From positions 18,961,714 through 19,025,713 of the forward strand of contig NC_135777.1 of NCBI RefSeq assembly GCF_028453695.1: 64,000 bases of DNA, in the 5' to 3' direction. The stretch is from Augochlora pura. Its lineage: Eukaryota > Arthropoda > Insecta > Hymenoptera > Halictidae. The translations under genes were made by a program, and so were the position numbers. Within the stretch, counting starts at the first letter, position 1. Every line of letters begins with the position of its first letter. The notes under the pieces were generated by a model. That model did not search any database. It was not told the origin of the DNA and worked only from the letters and a program-made list of their open reading frames with translations. This document shows, piece after piece, positions 47,901-60,686 of the stretch.

Positions 47901-49334
47901 TCTCACCTACCATACATACGCGCACGCAAACGCAAAACAGACGCGCGCGTATACACACACGCGCGTAAACGCAGAGAGAAAGACACGTATACGTACGCAC
48001 GATTGTAAGGTGTCGCGTCGCTTGTAGAGGAGACCGGTGCACAGCATTCCGATTGAAACGAGAGAACCGTTTTAGTGCATAAGTGGGTGGTTCGATATGT
48101 AAACTAGTGAGAAAGACGAGAGCCGAGCTAAAGAACACGGGTGCGGAGTGTATTTGCGGTGCTTGTCGAAGTGCACGCCGCTGCCAAACGTACTGGTACG
48201 TTTTCTTTGTATTAGTGGTATAAGCGAAGCTGAACGAAGCGGTCGCGTCGCGAGGCCGGCTAGCCCGGGAGGAGCCGAAAAAGGGCGCGATGAGAAACGC
48301 GCGCGTGAAACGAAACGAGAGAAAGTGTGTCCGTCGCGAAAACCGTTTTTCCGCGTTGATTGAGCGAAACTCGTTGGGGCCCGCCGGACCTTTCCAGGGT
48401 CGTCCTCCTTCTCCCGGTCTTCCTCTCGGAGGTGAATCCTCCTCGGTGAAACCGTCCTCGTAACGCGCCGCTTCCGCTCGGGGAGCTGTCGTTACCTACC
48501 ACTGACAAACACCGAGCGTCGCTGCGGATCTATTTTAGCGTACAGTGAGGGAACAGGCTCCACGGGCCTAACGACTCACTGCCTTACATTGCCAAATGCC
48601 TGGTGTGTGCTAGAACGCGCGGTGTTTTCTATGGGGAAGGGTTGCCGAGACATCGACGCCGAGGATCGCACGCGTTCGATTCTTTCCTTCTATCTTTTCT
48701 GTTCGCCGTTCTTTCGAGGGAGCCGCGATTTTTATATACGGCTAGCCCGGCTGTTGTTCGCTACTGTTTTTTTTTTTTTTTTGTGGATGCGGTCGGAGCA
48801 GGGTTCTGCAGCAATTGTTTTGCTTCATTTTTTTTTTGTTTCGTTATTTTATTTTTTGAGAGGAAAAGCTGCACGCAATTTGCTAGCTTAAGATGTAGGA
48901 TACTTTCTTTTGTGATAATTCGTTCGAAGATTATGGTTTGTTTTACGGATAACACTGTTTTTCTCTAGGTTTGTTAGCCTGGTCGGTTGATTGGGCAAGT
49001 TTTGTCGTTGTTTTTTTATCGTGTTTTCTGTTGGAATTTTTCGTGTTTATTTCTGATGATAAAGCAAAGGGATCTTTATGTTCGTAAAGTAGAGACGGAC
49101 GATTTTAGTTAATTGTTACGGAAAAAGGGTCGTACAGAGAATCTTCTTAGTGCAAAAGTATTTCCTTTGTTTGTACGACAAATTCGATATGAAATAATTC
49201 ATAAGTTGTTGTGGACGATGTGCAAAATTCTATCGAAAACTTATTGAAGTATCAGAACGTTAGAGAAATATTCGTTATCAGCTTCTGTTTCGTATACCTG
49301 ATGTACAAATCATTTATTTTGACTAATGATCATT

Positions 49335-49860
49335 TCGAAAGTTGAAATTCCAACTTTTAATTGGAAAAGTTAAAATTTCATAAGTTGAGATTTTAAAAGC
49401 TAAAATTTCAAAAGTTGAAATTTGAAAAGCTAAAATTTCAAAAGTTGAAATTTGAAAAGCTAAAATTTCAAAAGTTAAGATTTCAAAAGTTAAGATTTCA
49501 AAAGTTAAAATTTAAAAAGTTAAGATTTCGAAAGTTAAGATTTCAAAAGTTAAGATTTCGAAAGTTAAGATTTCGAAAGTTAAGATTTCGAAAAATAGGA
49601 TTTCAAAAATTAAAATTTTGTAAGTTAAAATTTCAAAAGTTAAGATTTCGAAAGTTAAGATTTCGAAAAATAAGATTTCAAAAATTCAAATTTCAAATAT
49701 TAAAATTTCAAAAGTTGAAATTTGAAAAGCTAAAATTTCAAAAATTGAAATTTGAAAAGCTAAAATTTCAAAAGTTGAAATTTGAAAAGCTAAAATGTCA
49801 AAAGTTGAAATTTCAAAAGCTAAAATTTCAAAAGTCAGAATTTCAAAAGTTAAAATCTCC
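49335..49860. repeat. 15-nt minisatellite
   Basis: About 35 copies of a 15-nt unit (AAAAGTTRAAATTTC and variants) lie in near-perfect register. Because the period is a multiple of three, a 173-codon frame opens on the + strand with a KLKFQKLKFEK-type repeat; it is probably not a protein. Confidence 0.9.
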
Positions 49861-50504
49861 ACATCGAAATAGAGTAACTTCAACCGATAGCGATCGCTGT
49901 ATTCTGCTCCGACAACAGCCATTTTGTATCGGATAGATTTCCGGTGGGAGGTAAACACAACGAAGGGTAGATTTAGCTACGCAACGAAGAGGCCCGTGAC
50001 AAACATCGAAACGAATCCGTCGGACAAAGGAGGAAAAAATACCAGGCCGCATTACACGTGTACGCGCGTCCAGGCGGGGGATCACCGCGAAAAATCGGTT
50101 TTTGTCGAAACGATGGACCAACAACAACACACTGTTCCGAAGGGTGGGAGGGGTTGCTAAACTCCTCGGTGGGTCTAGCGGCACGTTTCCGTTTGTTTTT
50201 CGGCCGTGTCAAATCTCGACAGATCGCGTCGAGTCGCGTCGAGTCCCGGTTCGCGACACACGTTCTTCATTTTCTAGCCAAAGAACCGCAGATACTTAAA
50301 GCAACGCGCGCGCGCTGACTCGTGTCCAAACGCGGAGAGACCGTTTCCGCTCGCTCGGGGATAATCGATTCGATTATGTCGGAAGACACGCGACCGGATC
50401 CGCGAGGTTGAGGCGAGACCTGAAGGCATCCGCGGGAACGGGAGCACGCCGATCTTAATCATACGTTAGATTGCGCATAAATTAGTTTTTAGTCTTTCCT
50501 TTTT

Positions 50505-50660
50505 ATTACTATTACTATTATTATTACTATTAATTATTATTATTATTATTAAAATTATTATTAGTTATTATTATTATTATTAATGTTATTATTAATGATT
50601 AATATTATTATTAACTATTATTATTATTAATTATGATTATAGTTATTACGATTATTTGGT
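50505..50660. repeat. ATT triplet repeat
   Basis: About 150 bp of imperfect (ATT)n with GATT and AATT interruptions. Confidence 0.85.
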
Positions 50661-51978
50661 TTAATTTCCGCAGCCGATTTGCATACAATAATTTCTCTCC
50701 TCTTGCGTACAAACGTGTTATTAATTTTCTGGGGGCGATACCAACTCACCAACTGAGTCATCAGATTTAGTCCTGCTTGATTAGCTACTGGACCGTACGT
50801 GTTTTAGTGCGCATGATGTGTGTTCTGATTACGATTTTATCATTAACGATTACGGATTTCAGTTTAATGTTATTCGCTATGATTACGATTTATTATCGAT
50901 TATTATTATTACCGTTTGGTGTGGAAATGATGCCTTTCCGATTTACCGGTGAGCTTAAAATGCCGACGACGATGATCGTAAGATAACATTATGATCGTTA
51001 AGAATCTGAGATTTAAAGACAGTCATATTTTAACAGTTAGTTTAAATTTCATATGAGGCCTGTAAATGGATTGATCTCAAAGAAGTCTTGCGTTGGTAAG
51101 TCTGCACCTTGTTCGCGCTAAAATCAACATACACGAATCATTTAATCTGTCAATAATGTTCTTTCATTTTCCTATTTTTGTATATCATATTTTAACGTTG
51201 ACGTAACCTAAAGAATTACGTTTACTTTGATCTCTAGAGGGTCGATATTTTCTGCAAAAAATGTCAACCCCCGGTTAAAAATAGCAGGCTAAAAATGTTA
51301 TTTTCTGCAAGGAAACCTTTCGTTACACAACCTACATAGTCTCCGAAGTTACGAAGTTGTAGACGGGGTCACTGCGGTGGCTTCGAGACGAATTAGGAGA
51401 CGAGCTAAATATTCGGTGCACGAATGGAATCGCTAAGAGGTCATTTCCGCATCCGACACCATTATGATTATTATTGCGTAAACTAGCTGCTGTACTTTTT
51501 ACAATAATTGTTACGTAGCGTGTTACTGACCACCTATTGTACATCGTATCGTCATTACCATTAGTATTAAACGTATCTTTTTGTATAATCGTTGATTGAC
51601 CGTGTATGAGACGACGATAGGTGCTCCGTACGAGACCGGGCGACGGGTTTCGAGGTATCGACGACCCCCCCTACTCCTCATTGAAGAAGGTGGCTCGCAC
51701 GTGTGGTATATCCATGAACGCGGAAGATATCGGGGGTTGTTCTCCTCGGCCGTCTTTTCGCCTAACGCGGCTATCGATCGGCCACGGACAAGAGTCGTCG
51801 AGTTGAAACGCGACGGGGTCGTCGCACCTCGATCCCTCACGTCTTACTCACTTGCCTGGGTTCTTAGATGTTAGATTATACCGCATGGCATGCGCTTGTA
51901 TCGGTTTTATTTTTCTGTTGTTTTTTTTTCTCTCTCTCTCCCCGCCTCCCCACTGTCCCCGTACCCTCCTTCCCCGAT

Positions 51979-52001
51979 CCCCCCCCCCCCCCCCCCCCCC
52001 C
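51979..52001. repeat. Run of 23 C
   Basis: An uninterrupted C homopolymer in a C/T-rich context (51931-52020). Length may be unreliable in the assembly. Confidence 0.85.
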
Positions 52002-52651
52002 ATCGTTCTTACTCTCTTTTTACTATACAAATCTATTTTTAGTTTTTGATTAGCGACACACACGTTCGCCTGTGTTTCACCGTCGGCGACACTTCCATTC
52101 CATCGAACGTACCTTTTGTCTGTTCTTCTTCTTCTTCTGTCTGTTTTCTTTTTTTTCTTTCTCACGTGCCGAAGGATTCCGTGATCTGTGTGTAAACGTG
52201 GGCCCGAGTCCGAGTGTTCTCAGAGTGTGCATTGTAAGTAGGAGACGCGGCGCGAACGTTCGAACAACGACCTCGCCGAAAGCACCTGTTTCCACGAGGC
52301 CGAGGGAATCGACGAAATTTCAGCAGCTTTTATTTCGCCATTTGAGCGCCGAATTTCTCCGCTTACGTATATCGCGCGGAAATATTTGCGTTCCGTGCCG
52401 GCGAATTTCAAAGCGCCGATCGCGGAAGATTTGTTGCGGATGAAATGTGTTGACGTTCGAAAGATCGTTATTTTAATAATTCAGGGAAATATCAATTTTT
52501 CAAAATATTCAGTGGTAATTTATCTGCATACATTGACTTTTTTATTTAGTTAATTACACAACTTTGACCACTTTGAGTAGCTATGTTCTTTTTATGACTG
52601 TAGCTGAGTAGAAACGTTCACCAAAGATTAATAAATTAAATAAATAATAAA

Positions 52652-53176
52652 TTATCAATAAATTGTAAAATCAGTAAAATATAACAAATTTGTATGCAAT
52701 TGTACCGTCTAAAAAAACTGCATCTTATATAGGTTCTATAAAACCGTGTGAACGGTCTGCTTTACTGTGTAGCCGGCAGGCAACCGAAATCAAAGTTGCC
52801 GACACCGCGAAGTGCTCGACAGTCGATTCCTCCCGTGAAAATTTCGCGGTGTCTGTCGATGGCCGTCGTATATCGAACGCTCTCGCCCGATCTCGCGTTT
52901 AGATTCATGTAAACGAACCTGACGGCTGCATTTCGCGTGCCCGGCGATCTGCGTCGCCCGACGACGATGCAAGCTCTCGTGGCGCAAGTGTGCGATCCAC
53001 AGCGATTCGTTCACGACCACCGGGAGAGATGTACCGGCGTGTGTATTATACGAGTCAATAAACCAGGGAGCTCGTAACTTCGCTCGTAAGTTCGGAAAAT
53101 CGTGTCGGAACCGGAGGCGCACCTCGGTCAAAGAATCTCAACCACGAAACGAAGCGGTTCCGTGGTCTCCGAGGAT

Positions 53177-53213
<37 letters not shown>

Positions 53214-55127
53214 TCTCTCGTTTTCGGGATCGACGAGCGATCTAGCAAATAGGGGAAGTATTTAAGAGCGCGACGGAGCTCTTCGCGGACGAGGAGGGAT
53301 TATTTAAGGTATGCGAAATATCACGTCCAAGCACTTCGACGTTGCGTTTGTAATTATTGAGAAATAAATCTTTGTTGGAACAAGTTCAGACACGCCGCCG
53401 CGGTATTCCGTCGTTGCGTGTCGCCGCGCGTGGTCCGACGTTTGCGCGGCACCCTCTTGAAAACTCCTCGAGAAGCGCAAAACCTCGAGGCGAGATCGTC
53501 CACTCGATACACCGCGGCGCTTCGCGGACCAGGGCCGCGGCAGCACACGACGAGGGAACACCGCGCCTCTCGTAAACGTCAACCAAGAAAAATCTCTGCA
53601 CACGTTGTACTAACTCTCCTTAACAAACGTTTCTATCGGAGGACTCTATCGTGCGAAGACCCGCGCGCTGTTAATCGAGGGACTGATATTTAACATCGGA
53701 AACCCTCCCCCCCTACCCCCGGTGTCCCAATAAGTTCAGACCCCGGTACAGATTCCCGAATTTCGGTGCTCCAAGCTCCGACACTCGATTACGCCCTAAG
53801 AACAAAGTCGGATCTGAAACCCTAACTTCACGTGGAACTTCCGAAAGTTGAAGCCTCGTTCGACGTCAAGGGACTTCCCCGCTCCCGGGCCCCTCTCCCC
53901 CGCCGAGAGTACAAACGTAGTTTGTAGCCCGTGCTCGATCCTTTGAGCAGTTTTCAATGAACCTTCTGTTCCCGGGAACCCACGGAATTGCGCCAACTTC
54001 CCGAGGATTCCGCGCGTTCCCCGAATCCACAACAGCCCGGATCTTTAAAGCCTCCGCCGCGAACGTATTTTCGCGATTTCGTGCTTCCGGTTCGCCGATC
54101 CTCGCGGGGCGAAGTCGTCGATTGTCCGAGAAAATTCTGCCGCGGTATTGTCGATTGGAAATAGAAATTGAACGGTGCAACGAGATTCGTCTTGACTCGA
54201 CTTTTCACCGCTAATTATTTTGTTCGGCACCGTTTCGCGCGCGCGAATCGTTATACCACGAAATGAATTTCAAACGTACACAGAATTCCGTTTTTACACG
54301 GTTCTCCAGCACGGTTAATCAGGTTTTTTCGTTGAAATTTTAATTGCAATTATTTCCGCCAACGTTAACGTTCTCTTTCCCATAACATTCCCTGTAACGT
54401 ATTTAAAAATAAAATTGGGCGTGGATCAGTCGCGTGTTACCACGTCGGATGAAATATTAAAATGTCGGGATCAGTTTCTGGGTCACAGGTTCCTCATTTT
54501 AAAAGGGGGCAGCCTGCGCATTAGCGGTTCAATAAGTAGTCCACTGACTCGCGTTAAATTAATATTTTCTTTTAACGAAATCAATAACCCGGGACCGGCC
54601 AAGCTGTCGTTCTCCGATACGATATTTCGCGAATCCGTGCCAAGAAAAAGCAGCGCGATCTACATCTCCGTTCGGCCGCGCCGAGAGAGTATCGCTTCCG
54701 ATCGATGGGGAAACTTGTTAAGCAAAAGTGAACAACAGCCTTGCGAAAGGTTCCTTCCCGGTCGAGGAAGAAGCGGTCGCCTTGGCGGAGCGGCTTTGCG
54801 CCGTTCAATCATCCTCCATCATTCTCGGCGGTTTTCGAGAATCCGCAATCGCGTGACTTCGCCCTGTGGACTTCCGGCGCGCCGGGACTTGAGCGAACCG
54901 GAGAAAGTCGTGGAAAAAGAGACGCGGAGGTGTACACGTGTACAGGGCGGTCCTGGTAACTGGGCCAAAGTGCAACTGTGTCCCGGGTGAACTTAGAAAA
55001 AGATTTTACAGTGTAAAACAGGTTCTATTATCCTATAGTACGTGTTCCATTTATAAGTACATTATCGGTGCATTTGTAAATTACAAGTAGATCAATTCTC
55101 TACAAAATTCTCAGTATTCTAAGTATT
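52652..55127. other. Noncoding, no gene recognised
   Basis: GC-rich DNA with a GA microsatellite at 53178-53212 and an AATAAA at 53363. A 191-codon + frame (54415-54990) shows no recognisable domain. Confidence 0.5.
53178..53212. repeat. GA microsatellite
   Basis: A perfect (GA)n tract of about 34 bp. Confidence 0.9.
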
Positions 55128-55296
55128 AAGGTACAATACCAAAAAGCTTAATATTTTATATTTTCGATAAGTACAAAATATTGATAAATAATAAAAATCA
55201 TCTCATCGCTCTGTGGAGATTCCATTGATGGAAATTATGCAAAATTTGAAATATCTTGCGTTATATTACTTTTTTTGGTATTGCACTGTAGCACTT
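55128..55296. mobile_element. Possible small MITE with inverted ends
   Basis: GGTACAATACCAAAAAGC at the left faces CTTTTTTTGGTATTGCAC at the right, with a few differences, across about 165 bp of AT-rich DNA. Target duplication is unclear, so it may simply be an inverted repeat. Confidence 0.4.
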
Positions 55297-57647
55297 GTTT
55301 ACCGAGAATGTTAGAGACTGTACAGTTTGCAAGTGTACCGACCGAGTATTGAAATAAATCGTACTACAGGCTAATATAGGTTACTAAAAGCTGTCTGAAT
55401 TCGCCTGCACCGGAACTACAGGTCGGCCCAGGTACATGGATCACCCAGTACACAGCGAGGGAATGACGGAAAGGGGAGAAGTGTTTCCTTCGAGGCTGCT
55501 TTTGAGCGAGGATCGCGACGAAAATCGTGTGCTCGTCGGCGCATGAAGCGTTTCACGCCGGACGCGAAACAATGGCGTCGGAACCGGAGGAATCGTGTTC
55601 CTCTTCGAGTCTTCTCCTCTCGGCCCCTTTCTTTTTCGGATCGATCTACGGGAGAGCTCGAACGAGAGTCAAGAGAGAACCAACCTCTCTCTCGCCCCCT
55701 TCCGTCGCCGGTTCTCCACCCCCCTCCCCTGCGACAGAGTCCTCTTAATTTGTAGCACGTCTGCAACGGCCGCGGGACTCTCCGTTCGAACGAAATTCGA
55801 TTCAACCGTGTCCTAATGTAATTTCGCCGAAGTTAAATCGCTTTCGGATGAGAATCGACGCTCGCAATTGCTCGGCCCCTCCCCCCCCCCCCCTCCTACC
55901 GTGCCTTTGCCACCCTTTTTTCAAGCGTGTTCCGCGGATGAGACGTTATGCGAACGAGGATCGAGGGACACCGCCCGGCGACTCGCCATTTCCGTGTTCT
56001 CGCGAGCTAACCGACCGTGTCCCAACGACACTTTACGGCGGTGGATCGTTTCATTGATGCCGGAGGGATGCTCGATTTCACTGGATACCCTGTCGCGTAC
56101 TCGAAGCGGGTCTCATGATAAGAGACCCGGGCTCCACGGTGGAAGTGACGCATGAAGCGATAGGACGGATTTCAGAATTCCGGTCTTGCCGGTTCGTGAG
56201 AAGAATTTGGTTTTCCTTCGTCGAGGACGAACGAGTTCGATCTTCGTGGTTTGTTAAATTTGCACGAAAATGCTGCCATCTCGAAATTGGGTCGTGGCAA
56301 TTTTTCTAAATGTTCTCCGAACATTTTATTATCGTTCCTGTGTCAAAACAGAATAATTATTATGTTTCTACTACGTTTGAAGCTGCTGAAAATTCCATCG
56401 ACTTTTACGTGAAATATATAAGCAGGTTATATATCACTAGATTTTATTTATAACTATTTTGGTTACAATTGGCACATAAAATATTTTAAGAAGAACAGTC
56501 AAATTCTTGACCTGGTTCGGTAAATTATTCCCTGCCAGAAGCACTAAACAGCATTTGTGAATAAAAATTCATTTCAACCGCGATAAAACAGTGGACAGAG
56601 ATCAATCTGACATCCGAACAATGCCAACAACAAGACTATTTCGAAGCCGGAAGAACCCGGATCGACAATCTAACAAAAAAAAAAAAGAAGAAAATCATTC
56701 CACGAGGCTCGCGTTCAACAAGGAAACGGCAATTTAGAAAAAGCGCGGGGACAAAGCACTCGACATCGCGAGAGAGTACGGCAAACCAATCGGTCACATT
56801 AAAAAGTCGACCATCCCGTTTTCATCAAACGCGACACTCGGGTCGGCCTCGAGTGGGCCACTCTCGTGGGCTGTGTGTCATCACCGGTGCCAATATGGCG
56901 GCGGCTCTCGAGCACGGCGAATACAATCCACTGTGCCGTAAATCAAAGATTCTAAACGAGGGAACGATCGGATTCCGTCCGAGGACTCGATTTACAACGG
57001 AGGTCTGTGAAGAGGTGTCCTGTTTATTCTGGCAGCGCGCGTTTACATTGGCCTCTCAGGCACCCGGGGGGCGCATCGAGTCCCATTCGGCAGAGGGCGG
57101 TGAGACAGAAAGTGAGAGAGAGAGAAAGAGAGAGAGAAGAGGAGCGAGACAGAAGAGAGCAGATTTCGAGATTAATCGCTGGAACTCCAGGATAATGGTT
57201 CGCCTCTAACGCAATTAAAACTCTCGTCGGCCCGGCACCATCGCCTGGAACTTATAATAGCAAGACTCCGCGAGCCGCGCGCGCGCGCCGCCGCTGCCGC
57301 CGCCGCCGTTTTCCCACCCCCGCGCAGCGGACTCTTTGACCCGCGCGCTCTTTCACGGAGGATGCAATTTTGCAACTTAAAACGGAGGCTGCCGCGAAAC
57401 TGCTTCGGTCGGGGAGATCGGGAACCGGCGTCGACGAGATAATTCCGAGGAAGATGCAAATGGGCTGCTCAAGAGGCGCGCGATCTCCGCGCTCTGCCTC
57501 CTGCTCTGTTCTCCCGAGCCTACATAGTCTCCGAACATGAACTCCTGGATGAAAGCCTGCCGCCTCTGAGAAGTTGCCTTTGGAATTACTTACGGATTTG
57601 AAGGATACGAACGCCGCGACAACCCAATGCGGAGCTCTCCTTATCTC

Positions 57648-57695
<48 letters not shown>

Positions 57696-58199
57696 TCCCT
57701 CTCTCTCTTGTGCTCTCATGCTCGCTGATGATGCTCGGCGTACTGCAATATAGTCACGCCTGTCTCCGGTGCAGTCGCAGAGGACTCCTGAAATCTGTTA
57801 TTCATGGAAGAAAGCGCGGCTGTATCTTGATCAGGATTCTGTTCCCGCTATTTTGCAGATGACGTGCGCGTGTTATTTCCACGGAGTAGCTGCGGCTGGC
57901 CTGATGGAAACGCGGCGACGGACAGTCGATGGTCCAGATAATCTGATTAACGCGGACGCACGTATTGTAATAGACTCGCGTAAGCGCGTAGTTGATGTGA
58001 AATGGTGCGGCACATTTCGCAGCTGTCGATTAATTGTTTCCTGAATTTGTCTACTCCATGCGCGATCGCCTTGTCTCTTACTATCGATTCAATTTTATAG
58101 ATTCGTAGCAGTTTGGTTGCAAAATGTTCGACATTCTTTATCGAGATTTTTATCTTGTTTATAACATGTCACGCGTCTTCAATTCATTTACTGAACTTA
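55297..58199. other. Noncoding, no gene recognised
   Basis: GC-rich 55420-56310 and 56750-57780, AT-rich between. Microsatellites: C-run near 55881, GA at 57109-57145, GC/GCC runs at 57275-57310 and a 60-bp CT tract at 57650-57709. Open frames up to 155 codons have no recognisable domain. Confidence 0.55.
57650..57709. repeat. CT microsatellite
   Basis: (CT)n of about 38 bp, then imperfect to about 60 bp. Confidence 0.9.
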
Positions 58200-58445
58200 G
58201 TAATCCTTTGCACTCGCGTCATGACTTCGAGAAACCACAACAAGTTTTTACATCGTGTAATAAAGCAATTTTTATATCGTCAAACTTATTTATATCTTTA
58301 AAAAAAATTGTTGAAAGTGTAATTGTTGTATAAGTCAGGAGACTTGATTTTATATGTATAGAATGCAACAAGTCAAAGTGGGAATAAAGGTCAGAAAAGC
58401 TATTTTTAATTTAAGGTTAAAATGTCTTCGAGTGCAATGGGTTAA
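58200..58445. mobile_element. TTAA MITE, CCCTTTGCACTCG family, copy 2
   Basis: The left end GTAATCCTTTGCACTCG has lost the TTAA and one C; the right end CGAGTGCAATGGGTTAA is followed by unique DNA (TTAA 58442-58445). About 246 bp, noncoding. The interior near the left end (TGACTTCGAGAAACCACAA) matches the corresponding part of the copy at 30086 (TGACTTTGAGGCACCACAA). Confidence 0.7.
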
Positions 58446-60439
58446 TAAGCTTCTCGATGACTGAGCTGTAAATCAAATAATGTTCTATAATTTTGTTTCA
58501 AATAATAATTTTAGAATTATTTCTTACATTCTAATAAAGCTAGAAAATTTATGAAATATTGATGAAATTGTTCTCGCCTTTAAATAATATTTAAACTTGA
58601 TGTTTTGCCTTTATATCTGCCAATAGAAGCAGCCCTATTATTTCAATAATTATAAAATAAAAAATATAAAATTTTGTGATACGTTAAATATAAAGACTGC
58701 ATATAAAACTGCCTATAGATAAATCGTTAATCTCTCTATCTCATAGAAAGCGAACATTTGCAATTTTGCAGCTGATATTACTCAACTAGATCTTACAAAA
58801 TTAGCTTCGAAGGAAGCCGTTCTCTCAAAAACTTTCTTTGATTTTTTTTAAAACATCTCGCTGTTTGAAAACGTCAACGCAAACGCCGCGCGAGTTTCAG
58901 TACCTTCGTGCAGGCAGGAAAACTTCGAAACGACTCTGCGCGCGCGCGGGATGGTATCATCCAACGCCGCGGAATGAAGCACGTGACTGTGAACTCGTTC
59001 GAGGAACCATCTCCGTTTCGAAACAGAGGCCCCGTTATAAATAGAAGACGCTGTTCCAGCGCAAAGGCAACGGGGCTAACGACGAGGAGTGAAAGAGGCA
59101 CAGCATCCGCGATATGAAGTGCACACAAGTGCAATGTCGAGGACCCTGGATCTATTTTCGAGGGGGAGGGCACGTGGCATTCGCCGTTGGATTCTCTAGC
59201 TGTGGTGCATCGCGGAGGCCAGATAACGCAATCGTCGTCTTCCTGAATTCGTGACATGCGCTTGGAAATCTACCTGAATAAACGACGCCGTTCTATTTCG
59301 AATTCCGGCCGGAATTCCGCCTATTATTTTCAATCGAGCCGGGATATTTTGCTCGCGGAAATGGATTCTTTTCGATCTTCGAATGGAGTCGGTATTTTAA
59401 AGCTTCTAAAGCAACAAATTCTCTTCCATTTTGAAGAAGAATTAATATCGTTTTAACAACGAATCAACTTAACCCTGGAAGTGGTTAATGTACGGTGCTT
59501 TACCAGAATGATGTGGCGGAATTTATTAAACTTTTTGCCATTTTTATTCGCCAGTTAGAAAGTAATTTTGTACTTTTACTAAAAGATGAGAGATGTTTGG
59601 TTGTCCGAAGTAAATTATTATTTAATGATGTGCTGTTATAAATTTTTGACGTTTTTTTGGTAGCTTTGAGATCTTACGCTGGCAGAATTCCTGCTTTTTA
59701 CTGACAAAATAACCGAGTCGACTGTTTTCTTAACACTCTTCCAAGACGAAATTTATTGAAGAAAAGAATTGATTATACCAACTTCAATAAAGGAAAGTAT
59801 ACTATTGTCTTCATACCTTGAACAAACTGCAGCTTTACGAATCAATTTCCAAACGCCATCAACTGATTCAAAACATGTCCTAAAAATACCGTCGCACTGA
59901 CCTAAACAAGCCGTCGAACGAACAAGCTATGAATCACAGCCTGTTCGCAACAAACATCTCAAACCACTCGACAATTTCATCGCATCGACGCGTCGAAACT
60001 GTGAAACAGCGGAAGGACATTTTCATTCCGCTGGTGTCGAGCTAATTGGAAAAATTTCGTTCCTGGATCCAACAAATCCCCGGCACTGTTTAAAATTACT
60101 CGTCCAATCCCGGTGCAGCAGCGCCATCATTCGCAAGGATACGCATCGCATTTCTGCGCAACGCCGTTGCGCAGAGCGGCAGCAAAAAGTGCGGCGCCAA
60201 GAAAATAATTCAGCTTCGCGAGACACGTTCTCCAGTGAAAACGATTTACATCCTCGGCGGTATCCGAAATCAACGTTCTCTGTTTCGTAACCGGATAATA
60301 TTCAGCCGCCGCGGGCCAACGCGAATCGATCGTTACGCGATATTATTTCGCTCTCATCCGCCGCGTTCCAATTAACCCCTTGACGTACCATTTCCTTTAC
60401 AGTCACCGCGATTAGGAATGTTTCAATTGGCACAATTTA
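58446..60439. other. Noncoding, no gene recognised
   Basis: Mostly AT-rich with GC islands at 58880-59260 and 59990-60370. No conserved protein or RNA gene was recognised. Confidence 0.55.
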
Positions 60440-60686
60440 TTAACCCTTTGCGGTCGAATGGCGACTCTCAGGCGCCTCTAGAAATTATCATGCCAAATTT
60501 TAAAATAATCTTTATCAAATTTACTAATAATTAAAAAATTTTTAAGAGCTATTATCTGTTACATAAGTCATAAAATTCAATTTTGTAATGTATAAAATGC
60601 TGCAGGTTATATAAAATGGAAACGCTGTTAGTCTGAAGAAATATTTTGGATATCCAGTTAAAATGGCTCCGACTGCAAAGGGTTAA
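60440..60686. mobile_element. TTAA MITE, CCCTTTGCACTCG family, copy 3
   Basis: TTAA (60440-60443) CCCTTTGCGGTCG at the left and CGACTGCAAAGGG TTAA (60683-60686) at the right; both target sites are intact. 247 bp, AT-rich. The right third (TTAAAATGGCTCCGACTGC) matches the copy at 58200 (TTAAAATGTCTTCGAGTGC). Confidence 0.75.

Larger units (their letters stand above)
47414..52635 (+). other. Candidate long 3' UTR of the Fas2 GPI isoform
   Basis: Noncoding sequence follows the stop: A-rich blocks (47418-47450, 47525-47580), CA-rich repeats, a 15-nt minisatellite and ATT triplet runs. The first cluster of consensus AATAAA signals I see is at about 52630-52650, and a further one is at 53363. The extent is inferred only from the absence of earlier signals; a variant signal nearer the stop is equally possible. 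Confidence 0.3.

Noticed and set aside
49415..49936. 173-codon protein of KLKFQK repeats
   Set aside because: It arises automatically from a 15-nt AT-rich minisatellite. All frames are periodic, and there is no start context, domain or codon bias.
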